64,000 nucleotides of DNA, taken from Bacteroides caecigallinarum. GTDB lineage: Bacteria > Bacteroidota > Bacteroidia > Bacteroidales > Bacteroidaceae. Below are positions 1 to 7,395 of this stretch, one piece after another. The notes below the pieces were generated by a model. It worked only from the letters and a program-made list of their open reading frames with translations, made no database searches and had not been told where the DNA came from. The DNA is taken from the NCBI RefSeq assembly GCF_016902295.1, contig NZ_JACJLQ010000002.1, positions 1 through 64,000 of the forward strand. The letters are read 5' to 3'. Both the position numbers and the translations under genes were made by a program. Within the stretch, counting starts at the first letter, position 1; each line of letters opens with the position of its first letter.

Positions 1-1
1 G

Positions 2-166
2 AAATCGAATATCTACAAGCTGGGGTTCCCGAACAAGCATGTGAAGAATGCCTTCATGACATTGATGAAATATATTTAGATATTATGTGACGGAAGGAAG
101 CTGGTGAAGGTGGGTGTGAACTTCAGCTATGAGAAGAGGAATGTGGAGAGGTGGATTGTGAAGTAA
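2..166 (+). pseudogene. remnant of an AAA-ATPase-like / PD-(D/E)XK protein gene
   Basis: Two fragments can be read on this strand. The first (from base 2) gives KSNIYKLGFPNKHVKNAFMT and then a stop near base 80; the GFPN-x-x-V segment resembles the middle of the AAA-ATPase_like/DUF1703 proteins common in Bacteroidales. The second, in another frame, ends at 166 and reads RKLVKVGVNFSYEKRNVERW plus three residues, which looks like the C-terminal end of the same family. The residues normally between them are absent, so this appears to be an internally deleted, dead copy. The 5' part lies outside the window. The family assignment is from memory of these motifs. Confidence 0.55.
52..105 (+). repeat. 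54-base repeat, copy 1
   Basis: This stretch matches 1141-1194 at about 50 of 54 positions. It spans the deletion scar in the AAA-ATPase remnant, joining the segment ending MTLMKYI to the segment beginning RKLV. The second copy lies just after the first Rpn gene, so the scar itself has been duplicated. Confidence 0.75.
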
Positions 167-239
167 TAAAAGGGAACCTTTTGGTTTTACGGAAACTTTT
201 ACGTAATTTTGTATCTGGTGGAATAAAACTATTACGGTT

Positions 240-1124
240 ATGAGATATTTGAATCCTAAAGCGGACCTGACATTCAAGAAAGTGTTTGGCGAACATCCTG
301 ACCTGGTACGCAGCCTGCTGAATGCACTGCTGCCGTTCGAGACTCCTGAAGAGGAGATAAGTGAAGTGGAGTATCTGCCCGCAGAGCTGGTGCCGGACAC
401 TCCGCTGAAGAAAAACAGTATAGTGGACGTGAGATGCAAGGACAGAAGAGGAAGGCAATTCATAGTGGAGATGCAGATGCTGTGGTCTCCGGCTTTCATG
501 CAGAGAGTGCTGTTCAACGCGTCTAAGGCATACGTAAGGCAACTCAACGGCAGGGAGAAGTATGAGCTGCTGCAGCCGGTTTATTCGCTGAACCTGGTGA
601 ACGATGTGTTCGAACCGGAAATGGAGAGCTATTATCACGACTACAGGATTGTGTGCATGGAAAAGACAGACAGGGTGATAGACGGACTGAGGTTCGTGTT
701 CGTGGAACTTCCGAAATTCAAACCGCAGACTTTCAGCCAGAAGAAGATGCACGTGCTATGGCTGAGGTATCTTACGGAGATAGACGAGAATACGCGGGAA
801 ATTCCTAAGGAACTGATGGACAATCCGGAAATAAAGAAGGCCGTGACACAAATCCAGGAATCGGCTTTCAGCGATGCGCAACTGCTGGGATATGATGATT
901 TCTGGGATGCCGTAAGGGTGGAGAAGACCATAGTAAGTGATGCGGAAAGAAAAGGCATGGCACAGGGCATTGAAAAAGGCATAGCGCAGGGAATTGAAAT
1001 AACTGAAGCGAAATGGCGTGAAGAAAAAAACGCAATAGTACGCAACCTGAAATCGCTGGGACTGACTACAGAACAGATTCAGGCCGCAACAGGACTTACT
1101 GCTGAGGAAATAGAGGGGCTGTAG
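240..1124 (+). CDS. Rpn family recombination-promoting nuclease / PD-(D/E)XK transposase-like protein
   Basis: The 294-residue product matches the Rpn (TIGR01784/PDDEXK_2) family by its start (LNPKADLTFKKVFGEHPDL) and by a nuclease core of D63 in NSIVDVRC followed by E77-M-Q79 in FIVEMQM. Known members are DNA endonucleases linked to RecA-independent recombination. The C-terminal ~35 residues (AQGIEKGIAQGIE repeats, then RNLKSLGLTTEQIQAATGL) form a separate tail that recurs almost unchanged in the gene at 1813. ATG 240 fits the family start. A strong hairpin terminator lies 70 bases downstream. Confidence in the family is high; a biological role here is not shown. Confidence 0.85.
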   Translation: MRYLNPKADLTFKKVFGEHPDLVRSLLNALLPFETPEEEISEVEYLPAELVPDTPLKKNSIVDVRCKDRRGRQFIVEMQMLWSPAFMQRVLFNASKAYVRQLNGREKYELLQPVYSLNLVNDVFEPEMESYYHDYRIVCMEKTDRVIDGLRFVFVELPKFKPQTFSQKKMHVLWLRYLTEIDENTREIPKELMDNPEIKKAVTQIQESAFSDAQLLGYDDFWDAVRVEKTIVSDAERKGMAQGIEKGIAQGIEITEAKWREEKNAIVRNLKSLGLTTEQIQAATGLTAEEIEGL

Positions 1125-1140
1125 GATATAACTTCCTTAA

Positions 1141-1211
1141 CTTCATGACATTGATGAAATATATTTAAATGTCATGTGACGGAAGAAAGCTGGTTCCCCC
1201 ATATCAGTCAG
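1141..1211 (+). repeat. 54-base repeat copy 2, joined to a 37-base repeat
   Basis: Bases 1141-1194 repeat 52-105. Bases 1175-1211 (TGTGACGGAAG to GTCAG) recur at 2693-2729 with one mismatch. The two repeats overlap, so this copy links the AAA-ATPase scar with the element found after both Rpn genes. Confidence 0.75.
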
Positions 1212-1247
1212 AGATGACGGGTGTGGGGGAATTTTTCGTTTTTTTAT
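1194..1247 (+). terminator. rho-independent terminator after the first Rpn gene
   Basis: TTCCCCCA (1194-1201) pairs perfectly with TGGGGGAA (1224-1231) and is followed by a T-rich run. The left arm is part of the 37-base repeat. The copy at 2693 lacks the right arm, so it cannot form this hairpin. Confidence 0.7.
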
Positions 1248-1314
1248 AGTGGATATTTGGTTTTTAGAAAGAATTTGATTTCTTTTGTACAAAGAGTATT
1301 TGTAAAAATAAAGT

Positions 1315-1606
1315 ATGCGTTTGAGCAGAAAGGAAATAGAAACAATACTGAAAGTAGCTAATGAGATATACGGCAAAGGGGTAAAAGTATATCTCTTCGG
1401 GTCACGCACCGATGATAATAAACGCGCGCGGCGACATAGACCTTCTTTTGCGTACACCTCAAAGCAATGGAGGAATACTGAAAAGAATACGAATGGCTGC
1501 CAGACTGAAAGAACTGCTTGGAGACCAGAAAATAGACATTATCGGCGATCACGAAACATCTGTTGTAGCTCGTGAGGCTTTATCTAAAGGTATTTTACTG
1601 CAATGA
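1315..1606 (+). pseudogene. MNT-type nucleotidyltransferase (antitoxin), frameshifted
   Basis: The first frame from ATG 1315 reads RKEIETILKVANEIYGKGVK and then VYLFGSRTDDNKR. The catalytic continuation RGDIDLLLRTPQSNGG is in the next frame and ends at 1606. Together they make the GSR-x(n)-DID core of minimal nucleotidyltransferases that act as antitoxins to HEPN proteins by AMPylation. The shift falls on a (CG)4 run at 1423-1430: two or five CG units would restore frame, so repeat slippage is the likely cause. Its stop overlaps the ATG of the broken HEPN partner (ATGA at 1603-1606), as in intact MNT/HEPN operons. Confidence 0.75.
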
Positions 1607-1786
1607 CAGAAAGAGAAAAAGAAATAAGAGAACGTATATGTACGTGAACTCAGAAACGAGATAGCTCATGACTATCCTATAGACGATCAGGAAGTGGTAC
1701 AGGCTATAAATGAATTGATTAACAAAACTGATCTTCTGCTGGAAATATATAGAGAACTAATGAAAAGGTTTTATAGCGAGGAATAA
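1603..1786 (+). pseudogene. HEPN-domain toxin partner, internally deleted
   Basis: ATG 1603 gives MTEREKEIRERICT and a stop at 1645-1647. From 1640 another frame reads VRELRNEIAHDYPIDDQEVV and runs to the TAA at 1784-1786. RNEIAH is the R-x4-H HEPN ribonuclease signature. Only about 60 residues remain of a family usually over 100, so the middle of the gene is probably missing. The overlap with the upstream nucleotidyltransferase supports a former toxin-antitoxin pair. Confidence 0.7.
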
Positions 1787-1812
1787 ACATAACTTATAAA
1801 CTCAAGAACTGT

Positions 1813-2688
1813 ATGGAAAATTATATCCGTTTTGACTGGGCTATGAAGCGACTGCTGCGCAACAAGGCCAATTATGCGGTGCTGGAAGGACTGCTAACCA
1901 CTCTGCTGGAAGAGAAGGTGACCATACACAGACTGCTGGAAAGCGAGAGCAACCAGGAGGATGAATTTGACAAGTACAACCGTGTGGATATGCTGGCGGA
2001 GAATTCGAAAGGGGAACTGGTACTGATAGAGGTGCAGAACAACAACGAGTTCGCGTATTTCCAGCGTATGCTGTTCGGAGCGTCGAAACTGGTGACGGAG
2101 TATATCAACCGGGGTGAGGGATACGAGAATGTGCGAAAGGTGTATAGCGTTAATATTGTGTATTTCTCGCTGGGACACGGAAAGGATTTCGTGTATCATG
2201 GTAAGACGGAATTCATAGGTGTTCACGAAGGGGACGTGCTGGAGCTGAGTCCTTTCCAGAAACAGACGTTCAAGGTGGACAAGGTGAGCCAGCTATATCC
2301 GGAATATTATATCCTCAAGGTGAACGACTTCAACAGGGTGGCTACCACTCCGCTGGAGGAATGGATTTATTATCTGAACACGGGAAATGTGCCTGAACAT
2401 GCTACTGCTCCGGGACTGGAAACTGTGAAGGAACAGTTGAAACTGGACCGCATGAGCCGTGAGGAACTGAAGGCGTACTACAAGCATCTGGACAATATCG
2501 TGATTCTGCGTGACAATATAAAGACGGAGCGTGCGGAAGGTCGTGCGGAAGGTCGTGCGGAAGGTCGTGCGGAAGGTCGTGCGGAAGGAATTACCACAGT
2601 AGCACGCAACCTGAAATCGCTGGGACTGACTACTGAACAGATTCAGGCCGCAACAGGACTTACTACTGAGGAGATTAACAGGTTATAG
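1813..2688 (+). CDS. Rpn family nuclease / PD-(D/E)XK transposase-like protein, second type
   Basis: The 291-residue product has the family start (YIRFDWAMKRLLRNKANYAV) and a nuclease core of D59 in YNRVDM and E73-V-Q75 in VLIEVQ. It is only distantly like the product at 240 over the first ~240 residues, yet the last 35 residues are nearly the same. Between core and tail lies an RAEG repeat made by a 12-base tandem repeat. The reading frame is intact. The exchange of 3' ends between otherwise different Rpn genes suggests gene conversion or tail swapping. Confidence 0.85.
   Translation: MENYIRFDWAMKRLLRNKANYAVLEGLLTTLLEEKVTIHRLLESESNQEDEFDKYNRVDMLAENSKGELVLIEVQNNNEFAYFQRMLFGASKLVTEYINRGEGYENVRKVYSVNIVYFSLGHGKDFVYHGKTEFIGVHEGDVLELSPFQKQTFKVDKVSQLYPEYYILKVNDFNRVATTPLEEWIYYLNTGNVPEHATAPGLETVKEQLKLDRMSREELKAYYKHLDNIVILRDNIKTERAEGRAEGRAEGRAEGRAEGITTVARNLKSLGLTTEQIQAATGLTTEEINRL
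2533..2588 (+). repeat. 12-base tandem repeat inside the Rpn gene
   Basis: Four perfect copies of GCGGAAGGTCGT plus a partial fifth encode repeated A-E-G-R. The unit is a multiple of three, so copy-number changes alter the linker length without breaking the frame. The product at 240 has the related AQGIEKG linker in the same place. Confidence 0.9.
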
Positions 2689-2692
2689 ATAG

Positions 2693-2729
2693 TGTGACGG
2701 AAGGAAGCTGGTTCCCCCATATCAGTCAG
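2693..2729 (+). repeat. 37-base repeat, second copy
   Basis: This matches 1175-1211 with one mismatch and, like that copy, sits just past the stop codon of an Rpn gene. A 13-base piece of it (CGGAAGGAAGCTG) also occurs inverted at about 27254-27266. Confidence 0.8.
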
Positions 2730-2764
2730 GGTAGTGTTTTTTCGGTACAAATACTCATTTCGGC

Positions 2765-3970
2765 CTATCTTAAGCAATATCCGATATTGAACTGCATGGC
2801 ATCGGCCCTCAAAAGATGGGCATGGACATTATAGCTGAGATAGAGTGGAGTGGAAGGTATGTAATAGCGCAAGCCTATGGTTTCGTAATAGGGTTTTGCC
2901 ATGGTTTCGCCCATCTGGCCAAGACGACGGCGCAGATACCAGCCTAAACCTACATTGAGGGCTACATTGCGGTAGCGGACTTCGTGACGGAGGGAAACGC
3001 CAAGGACATGGGGGTTGTAGCTGTAGCCGGTAACTCCTTTATCGCTGTCTATTCGTGAGGCTTCGGCATAATAGCCGGCATACATATAGTCGAGGCTTAT
3101 TCCTGAACTGAACTTGAGATGGTAGCGGTACATTGCGGCAAGGGACGAGGCAAAGGACGGACGCACAGGGAAGCGGGCGGGGACACCTGTGGGATTGGAC
3201 TGGTGAAGGTACCAGGTTTCTATCATGGTATGGAGATTACAGCCCGCACTGATGTCAAACCAGAATCCTTTCGGGACAGTGGTCCTGTGGTATGGCCTGT
3301 AGGATGGTATTTCCAGGGCTTCAGGATAGTATTTCAACCCGACTGTTATGCCTACGGTATTGGCTCCCTTATTGGGACGGCCTAAGGCTGAATTGGAGAA
3401 ATGGCGCAGACCGGCTTCGGCCATGATTTCGAAATTGGGGTGGAAACGGCAGGCGGCATATAGTCCGGTGGAAAAATAAATGGAAAACGGGGAACCGATA
3501 AACTCATTGTCGATATTCGTAGTGGCGGAATATGGACGGGTGCAATAGCCTATGCCATTGGAGATTGAATATCCGAGGCGGAAAACACCGGTGTTGAGCA
3601 GGTCGCGGTTGAACTTGCCATAAAGTCCAATGATATAGCCTATACGTGAGGTATAATCGCGATTGGGGCGTCCGAGGGATGAACCGGTATAATCGGCAAG
3701 GATTATGCCTGTCTCCAAGCCGGGATGACCGAAAGTAAGGTCGTATGGTGTAGCTGTGAGACTGTCGGCCCGATATGTGACACTGAGATTATAACTGCGG
3801 AAACCATTGGTACGGATAAGGTCCTTGCCGAATTTGTCGCCGGGAATGAGCTTGCCGTATCCGTAACCCGCTCCGTAGGAGAGATTGCCGGTAATGTTCT
3901 GTGCGATGGCTGACTGTACGGACATCAGAGCCGTAAGCGATAATAGCAGTATGATGATTTGTTTTCGCAT
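2765..3970 (-). CDS. acyloxyacyl hydrolase (PagL-like lipid A deacylase), two beta-barrel-like halves
   Basis: The 401-residue product begins with a signal peptide (MRKQIIILLLSLTALMSVQS, cut after AQ). The first half contains H190-F-S192-N, matching the catalytic His-Ser pair of PagL, an outer-membrane enzyme that removes an acyl chain from lipid A. The second half is another stretch of beta-rich sequence ending YNVHAHLLRADAMQFNIGYC, so it is longer than classical PagL (about 170 residues). ATG 3970 is preferred over the longer frame to 4033 because a TAACTTTG promoter lies between them (3989-3996). Confidence 0.75.
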   Translation of the reverse strand: MRKQIIILLLSLTALMSVQSAIAQNITGNLSYGAGYGYGKLIPGDKFGKDLIRTNGFRSYNLSVTYRADSLTATPYDLTFGHPGLETGIILADYTGSSLGRPNRDYTSRIGYIIGLYGKFNRDLLNTGVFRLGYSISNGIGYCTRPYSATTNIDNEFIGSPFSIYFSTGLYAACRFHPNFEIMAEAGLRHFSNSALGRPNKGANTVGITVGLKYYPEALEIPSYRPYHRTTVPKGFWFDISAGCNLHTMIETWYLHQSNPTGVPARFPVRPSFASSLAAMYRYHLKFSSGISLDYMYAGYYAEASRIDSDKGVTGYSYNPHVLGVSLRHEVRYRNVALNVGLGWYLRRRLGQMGETMAKPYYETIGLRYYIPSTPLYLSYNVHAHLLRADAMQFNIGYCLR

Positions 3971-3988
3971 TTTGTATTCGTTTGAAAG

Positions 3989-3996
3989 CAAAGTTA
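3989..3996 (-). promoter_or_regulatory. -7 element for the PagL-like gene
   Basis: TAACTTTG on the minus strand, 19 bases before ATG 3970. It places transcription start inside the longer frame, which supports the shorter protein. Confidence 0.55.
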
Positions 3997-4087
3997 ATAT
4001 TTTTTTCTTTACAATGCTCTTTTTTAACAGCAACTTGGCTATATCGGGAATTAATGGTATTTTTGTAGAGTAGAAAAGGATTTAGAC

Positions 4088-4657
4088 ATGAACGTAATAA
4101 AAACTGAAATAGACGGTGCGGTGATTATCGAGCCGCGTATATTCAACGATGAAAGGGGGTATCTTTTCGAATCGTTTTCGGAAAGGGACTTTTTCAGAGA
4201 GGTGAGAGTGGTGGATTTCGTACAGGACAACGAAAGCAAATCGCAATATGGGGTACTGAGAGGACTGCATTTCCAGAAACCGCCTTTCTGCCAGAGCAAA
4301 CTGGTGAGGGTGATTAAGGGGGCGGTACTGGATGTGGCGGTGGACATACGCAAAGGCTCACCTACCTTCGGGAAGCATGTGGCGGTGGAACTGACTGAAG
4401 ACAATCACAGACAGTTTTTCGTACCAAGAGGGTTCGCACACGGTTTTTCAGTATTAACTCCGGAGGTGATATTCCAATATAAATGTGACAACTTTTATGC
4501 TCCACAATCGGAAGGGGCAATTGCATGGGATGACCCGGACTTAGGTATTGACTGGAAAATCCCTGCTGACAGAGTGATTCTGAGTGAAAAGGACAAGCAT
4601 CATCCGAGACTCAAGGATGCGGAATGGCTGTTCGACTTTAATGAGAAGATGTATTGA
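4088..4657 (+). CDS. rfbC: dTDP-4-dehydrorhamnose 3,5-epimerase
   Basis: The 189-residue cupin-fold enzyme makes dTDP-4-keto-L-rhamnose in dTDP-L-rhamnose synthesis in the cytoplasm. The active-site segment GVLRGLHFQ (catalytic H61) and the following FVPRGFAHGFSVL and YKCDNFYAP blocks are all present, and the length is normal. It is 67 bases before rfbA on the same strand, so the two probably form a partial rhamnose operon; rfbB and rfbD are not in the window. Confidence 0.95.
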   Translation: MNVIKTEIDGAVIIEPRIFNDERGYLFESFSERDFFREVRVVDFVQDNESKSQYGVLRGLHFQKPPFCQSKLVRVIKGAVLDVAVDIRKGSPTFGKHVAVELTEDNHRQFFVPRGFAHGFSVLTPEVIFQYKCDNFYAPQSEGAIAWDDPDLGIDWKIPADRVILSEKDKHHPRLKDAEWLFDFNEKMY

Positions 4658-4664
4658 TGGTAAC

Positions 4665-4720
4665 CTCGTCAACTAGTCAACTAGTATCTCGTCAACTTAA
4701 AAACTCAAAAACTCATAAAC
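4665..4720 (+). repeat. short intergenic direct repeats between rfbC and rfbA
   Basis: CTCGTCAACT occurs at 4665-4674 and 4688-4697 with a related AGTCAACT between, followed by the direct repeat AAACTCA in AAAAACTCAAAAACTCATAAAC. A similar TAAACTCAAGAACTG stretch precedes the Rpn gene at 1813. No function is visible. Confidence 0.5.
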
Positions 4721-4724
4721 TAAT

Positions 4725-5606
4725 ATGAAAGGAATAGTATTAGCGGGTGGTAGCGGGACGAGACTGTATCCTATCACCAAGGGAGTGAGCAAACAGATGC
4801 TCCCGATTTTTGACAAACCGATGATTTATTATCCTATATCCGTACTGATGCTGGCGGGGATAAGGGAGATTCTGATAATATCGACTCCATACGATCTGCC
4901 GGGGTTCAGACGTCTGCTTGGTGACGGTACCGAGTTCGGCGTAAGGTTTGAATATGCGGAGCAGCCATCGCCTGACGGACTGGCACAGGCTTTCATTATA
5001 GGCGAGAAGTTTATTGGCAATGACTCTGTATGCATGGTTTTAGGAGATAACATATTCCACGGCGCAGGATTCAGCGGGATGCTGAAAGAAGCTGTACGAG
5101 CGGCAGAGGAGGAAGGCAAAGCTACCGTTTTCGGATATTGGGTGAGTGACCCGGAACGATACGGGGTGGCTGAATTTGACGAGAAGGGCAACTGCCTGAG
5201 CATAGAGGAGAAACCGGAGAAGCCGAAATCGAACTATGCTGTGGTGGGACTGTATTTCTATCCTAACAAGGTGGTGGAAGTGGCCAAGAACATCAAGCCT
5301 TCGGCACGCGGAGAACTGGAGATTACTACGGTGAACCAGAGCTTCCTGAAAGACGGAGAGTTGAGAGTACAGACTTTAGGCAGAGGATTTGCATGGCTGG
5401 ATACGGGCACACATGACTCACTGAGCGAGGCTTCGACGTACATAGAGGTGCTTGAAAAACGTACCGGACTGAAAATAGCTTGTCTGGAGGGTATCGCATA
5501 CCGCAAGGGCTGGATTTCGGATGAACAGATGAGAAAGAATGCGGAGCCTATGATGAAGAATCAGTACGGACAGTATCTGATGAAGATGATTGAGGAGAGA
5601 AGGTAG
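4725..5606 (+). CDS. rfbA: glucose-1-phosphate thymidylyltransferase
   Basis: The 293-residue enzyme makes dTDP-glucose from glucose-1-phosphate and dTTP, the first step to dTDP-rhamnose. The nucleotide-binding start [20 protein letters not shown] with K-Q-M-L-P following, the [12 protein letters not shown] block and [13 protein letters not shown] near residue 220 are all typical RmlA features. Length and ends are normal. It is downstream of rfbC in the same direction. Confidence 0.96.
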   Translation: MKGIVLAGGSGTRLYPITKGVSKQMLPIFDKPMIYYPISVLMLAGIREILIISTPYDLPGFRRLLGDGTEFGVRFEYAEQPSPDGLAQAFIIGEKFIGNDSVCMVLGDNIFHGAGFSGMLKEAVRAAEEEGKATVFGYWVSDPERYGVAEFDEKGNCLSIEEKPEKPKSNYAVVGLYFYPNKVVEVAKNIKPSARGELEITTVNQSFLKDGELRVQTLGRGFAWLDTGTHDSLSEASTYIEVLEKRTGLKIACLEGIAYRKGWISDEQMRKNAEPMMKNQYGQYLMKMIEERR

Positions 5607-5608
5607 GG

Positions 5609-5980
5609 TTATCGTATCGTCGATAAGGCCTGACGGACGTAGGCAGATTCCATATCTTCGGGTTTGAGAACCTCGCCATCGTATTGAAGCAAATCGATGT
5701 CGAGCGGTACAATACCTGTGGATTTGGAACTTGCAATCCGACCGCAGGCTTTTTCTATTTCCTTAAATAGAGATTTAAGAGAGGATATATCCATGGTGGT
5801 GGTGAATATGGCCGCACGGTTATGATAGTCCGGAACAGGGAATGATACTCCTTCGGCGGTGGTTACTACGGTATCTCCCCAACGGATGTCGGGGAAAATA
5901 CGGGTGAGGGTGGTGACCGCCTCTGAGATATTGTCCGAAGGGTTATCGTTGGAGCCCAAACATAGCATACAGGTACTCAT
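5609..5980 (-). CDS. folK: 2-amino-4-hydroxy-6-hydroxymethyldihydropteridine diphosphokinase (HPPK), short form
   Basis: The product transfers pyrophosphate to 6-hydroxymethyl-dihydropterin in folate synthesis. Starting at ATG 5980 it begins MSTCMLCLGSN, the usual HPPK start, and carries RAAIFTTTMD, GR...STGIVPLDIDLLQYDGEV. At 123 residues it is shorter than E. coli FolK (about 160). The longer frame to 6031 has no family similarity and crosses the probable transcription start. It converges on rfbA with only two bases between stops. Confidence 0.8.
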   Translation of the reverse strand: MSTCMLCLGSNDNPSDNISEAVTTLTRIFPDIRWGDTVVTTAEGVSFPVPDYHNRAAIFTTTMDISSLKSLFKEIEKACGRIASSKSTGIVPLDIDLLQYDGEVLKPEDMESAYVRQALSTIR

Positions 5981-6032
5981 AATCGAAAGGGGATTTGTAA
6001 AGGTATTGTATTCTTTTGCATTATTTTGCATA

Positions 6033-6060
6033 CAAATTTATGAATTTCTTAGTAATTTTG
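6033..6060. promoter_or_regulatory. back-to-back -7 elements for folK and the M16 gene
   Basis: TAAATTTG on the minus strand (6033-6040) faces folK, and TAATTTTG on the plus strand (6053-6060) faces the gene at 6090. Both match the Bacteroidetes TAnnTTTG pattern. Confidence 0.5.
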
Positions 6061-6089
6061 CATATCAATGATTAATAATATATTTTATA

Positions 6090-7370
6090 GTGGACAGAAC
6101 TGTTATGCCGGCTATCAACTGTATAGCCGAACTCAACATACAAAAACCTGTGAAGAAAATCATGCCTAACGGTATGATGCTTAACATTATAGATACCGGT
6201 ACAGAGGATGTGGTAAAGCTTGACCTGGTAATAGGCAGCGGACAGCTGAACCAGAAGTTTCCGCTTCAGGCCATGATGACGAACAGAATGCTGAGAGAAG
6301 GTTCCTCAAGGATGACTTCGTCCGAAATTGCGGAGAAGCTGGATTTCTACGGGGCATGGCTGGATCTGTCATCGTCGGTAAACAATGGGTTCATAACATT
6401 ATACTCTTTAGGAAAATTCTTTGACAAAACTGTAGAAGTGCTTGCCAATATGGTGAAGGACCCGGTATTCCCGGAAATGGAACTGAGAATAGTGGCGGAA
6501 TCGAACAAACAGGTTTATCTGGTAAACGCGCAAAGGGTGGAGGTAATGGCGAGAAAAAGGCTGAACATTGAACTTTTCGGACCGGAACATCCATTGGCAA
6601 GGTATGCCGTACAGAAGGATTATGACAACCTGAGCACTGATATGCTGAAGGATTTCTATAGAGACAACTACTGCTCGGACAACTGTACGATATTTGTAGC
6701 CGGCAAGGTGACCGACAAGGTTGTGGAACGCATAGAAGAATGTTTCGGGAAATCTCCGTGGGGAGATAACAGGAATATGGCAAGACCTGTAATACCGGAG
6801 CCGAGGGGTATGGCGCGGAAAAGGGTAACCGTAGAGAAGAAGGACGGCATGCAGAGTTCGGTGAAGATAGGATGTTTCATGCCGGACAGATTGCACGAGG
6901 ATTTTCATGACCTGAAGGTACTGACAACCATGATGGGCGGATACTTTGGCAGCAGACTGATGAAGAATATCAGAGAGGACAAGGGATACACCTACGGTAT
7001 AGCGTCGGGCATTGTGACATATCCGGAAAACAGTGTGCTTATAATCAGCACGGAAACGGCCAACGAATACGTGGAGGACGTGATAAGGGAGGTAAGGAAC
7101 GAAATTGACCTGCTGAAAAGCACGGAGGCTTCGAAAGAAGAACTCAACATGGTGAAAAACTATATGTTGGGAGATTTGTGCAGGGCATACGAAAATACTC
7201 TGTCTGTGACTGACGCATGGATATATGTGCTTACAGCCGGGGCTAAAGAGGATTTCTTCGACAAATCGGTTGAATCGATAAGAAATATCACGGAAAAAAG
7301 AATAAAGGAACTGGCCGAAAAATATCTCGACTGGAACAGAATGGTGGAGATAGTGGCAGGTAATGTATAA
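6090..7370 (+). CDS. M16 (insulinase-like) family protein lacking the zinc motif
   Basis: The 426-residue product has the two-lobed M16 pattern: an N-terminal lobe with the segment NRMLREGSSRMTSSEIAEKL and LSSSVNNGFITLYS, and a C-terminal lobe with GGYFGSRLMKNIREDKGYTY. Active M16 enzymes carry H-x-x-E-H where this protein has T-N-R-M-L-R-E, so it is probably not a peptidase by itself. Such inactive subunits usually work with an active partner, which is not adjacent. GTG 6090 opens the frame; ATG 6105 is an equally possible start. Confidence 0.8.
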   Translation: MDRTVMPAINCIAELNIQKPVKKIMPNGMMLNIIDTGTEDVVKLDLVIGSGQLNQKFPLQAMMTNRMLREGSSRMTSSEIAEKLDFYGAWLDLSSSVNNGFITLYSLGKFFDKTVEVLANMVKDPVFPEMELRIVAESNKQVYLVNAQRVEVMARKRLNIELFGPEHPLARYAVQKDYDNLSTDMLKDFYRDNYCSDNCTIFVAGKVTDKVVERIEECFGKSPWGDNRNMARPVIPEPRGMARKRVTVEKKDGMQSSVKIGCFMPDRLHEDFHDLKVLTTMMGGYFGSRLMKNIREDKGYTYGIASGIVTYPENSVLIISTETANEYVEDVIREVRNEIDLLKSTEASKEELNMVKNYMLGDLCRAYENTLSVTDAWIYVLTAGAKEDFFDKSVESIRNITEKRIKELAEKYLDWNRMVEIVAGNV

Positions 7371-7395
7371 TATACAAAATAAAAGATTTTAAGGA

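Noticed and set aside
2533-2588. Possible CRISPR-like array
   Set aside because: The units are 12 bases, directly tandem without spacers, and in frame within the Rpn gene.
2693-2729. Second rho-independent terminator after the Rpn gene at 1813
   Set aside because: It shares the left arm of the hairpin at 1194 but has no matching right arm.
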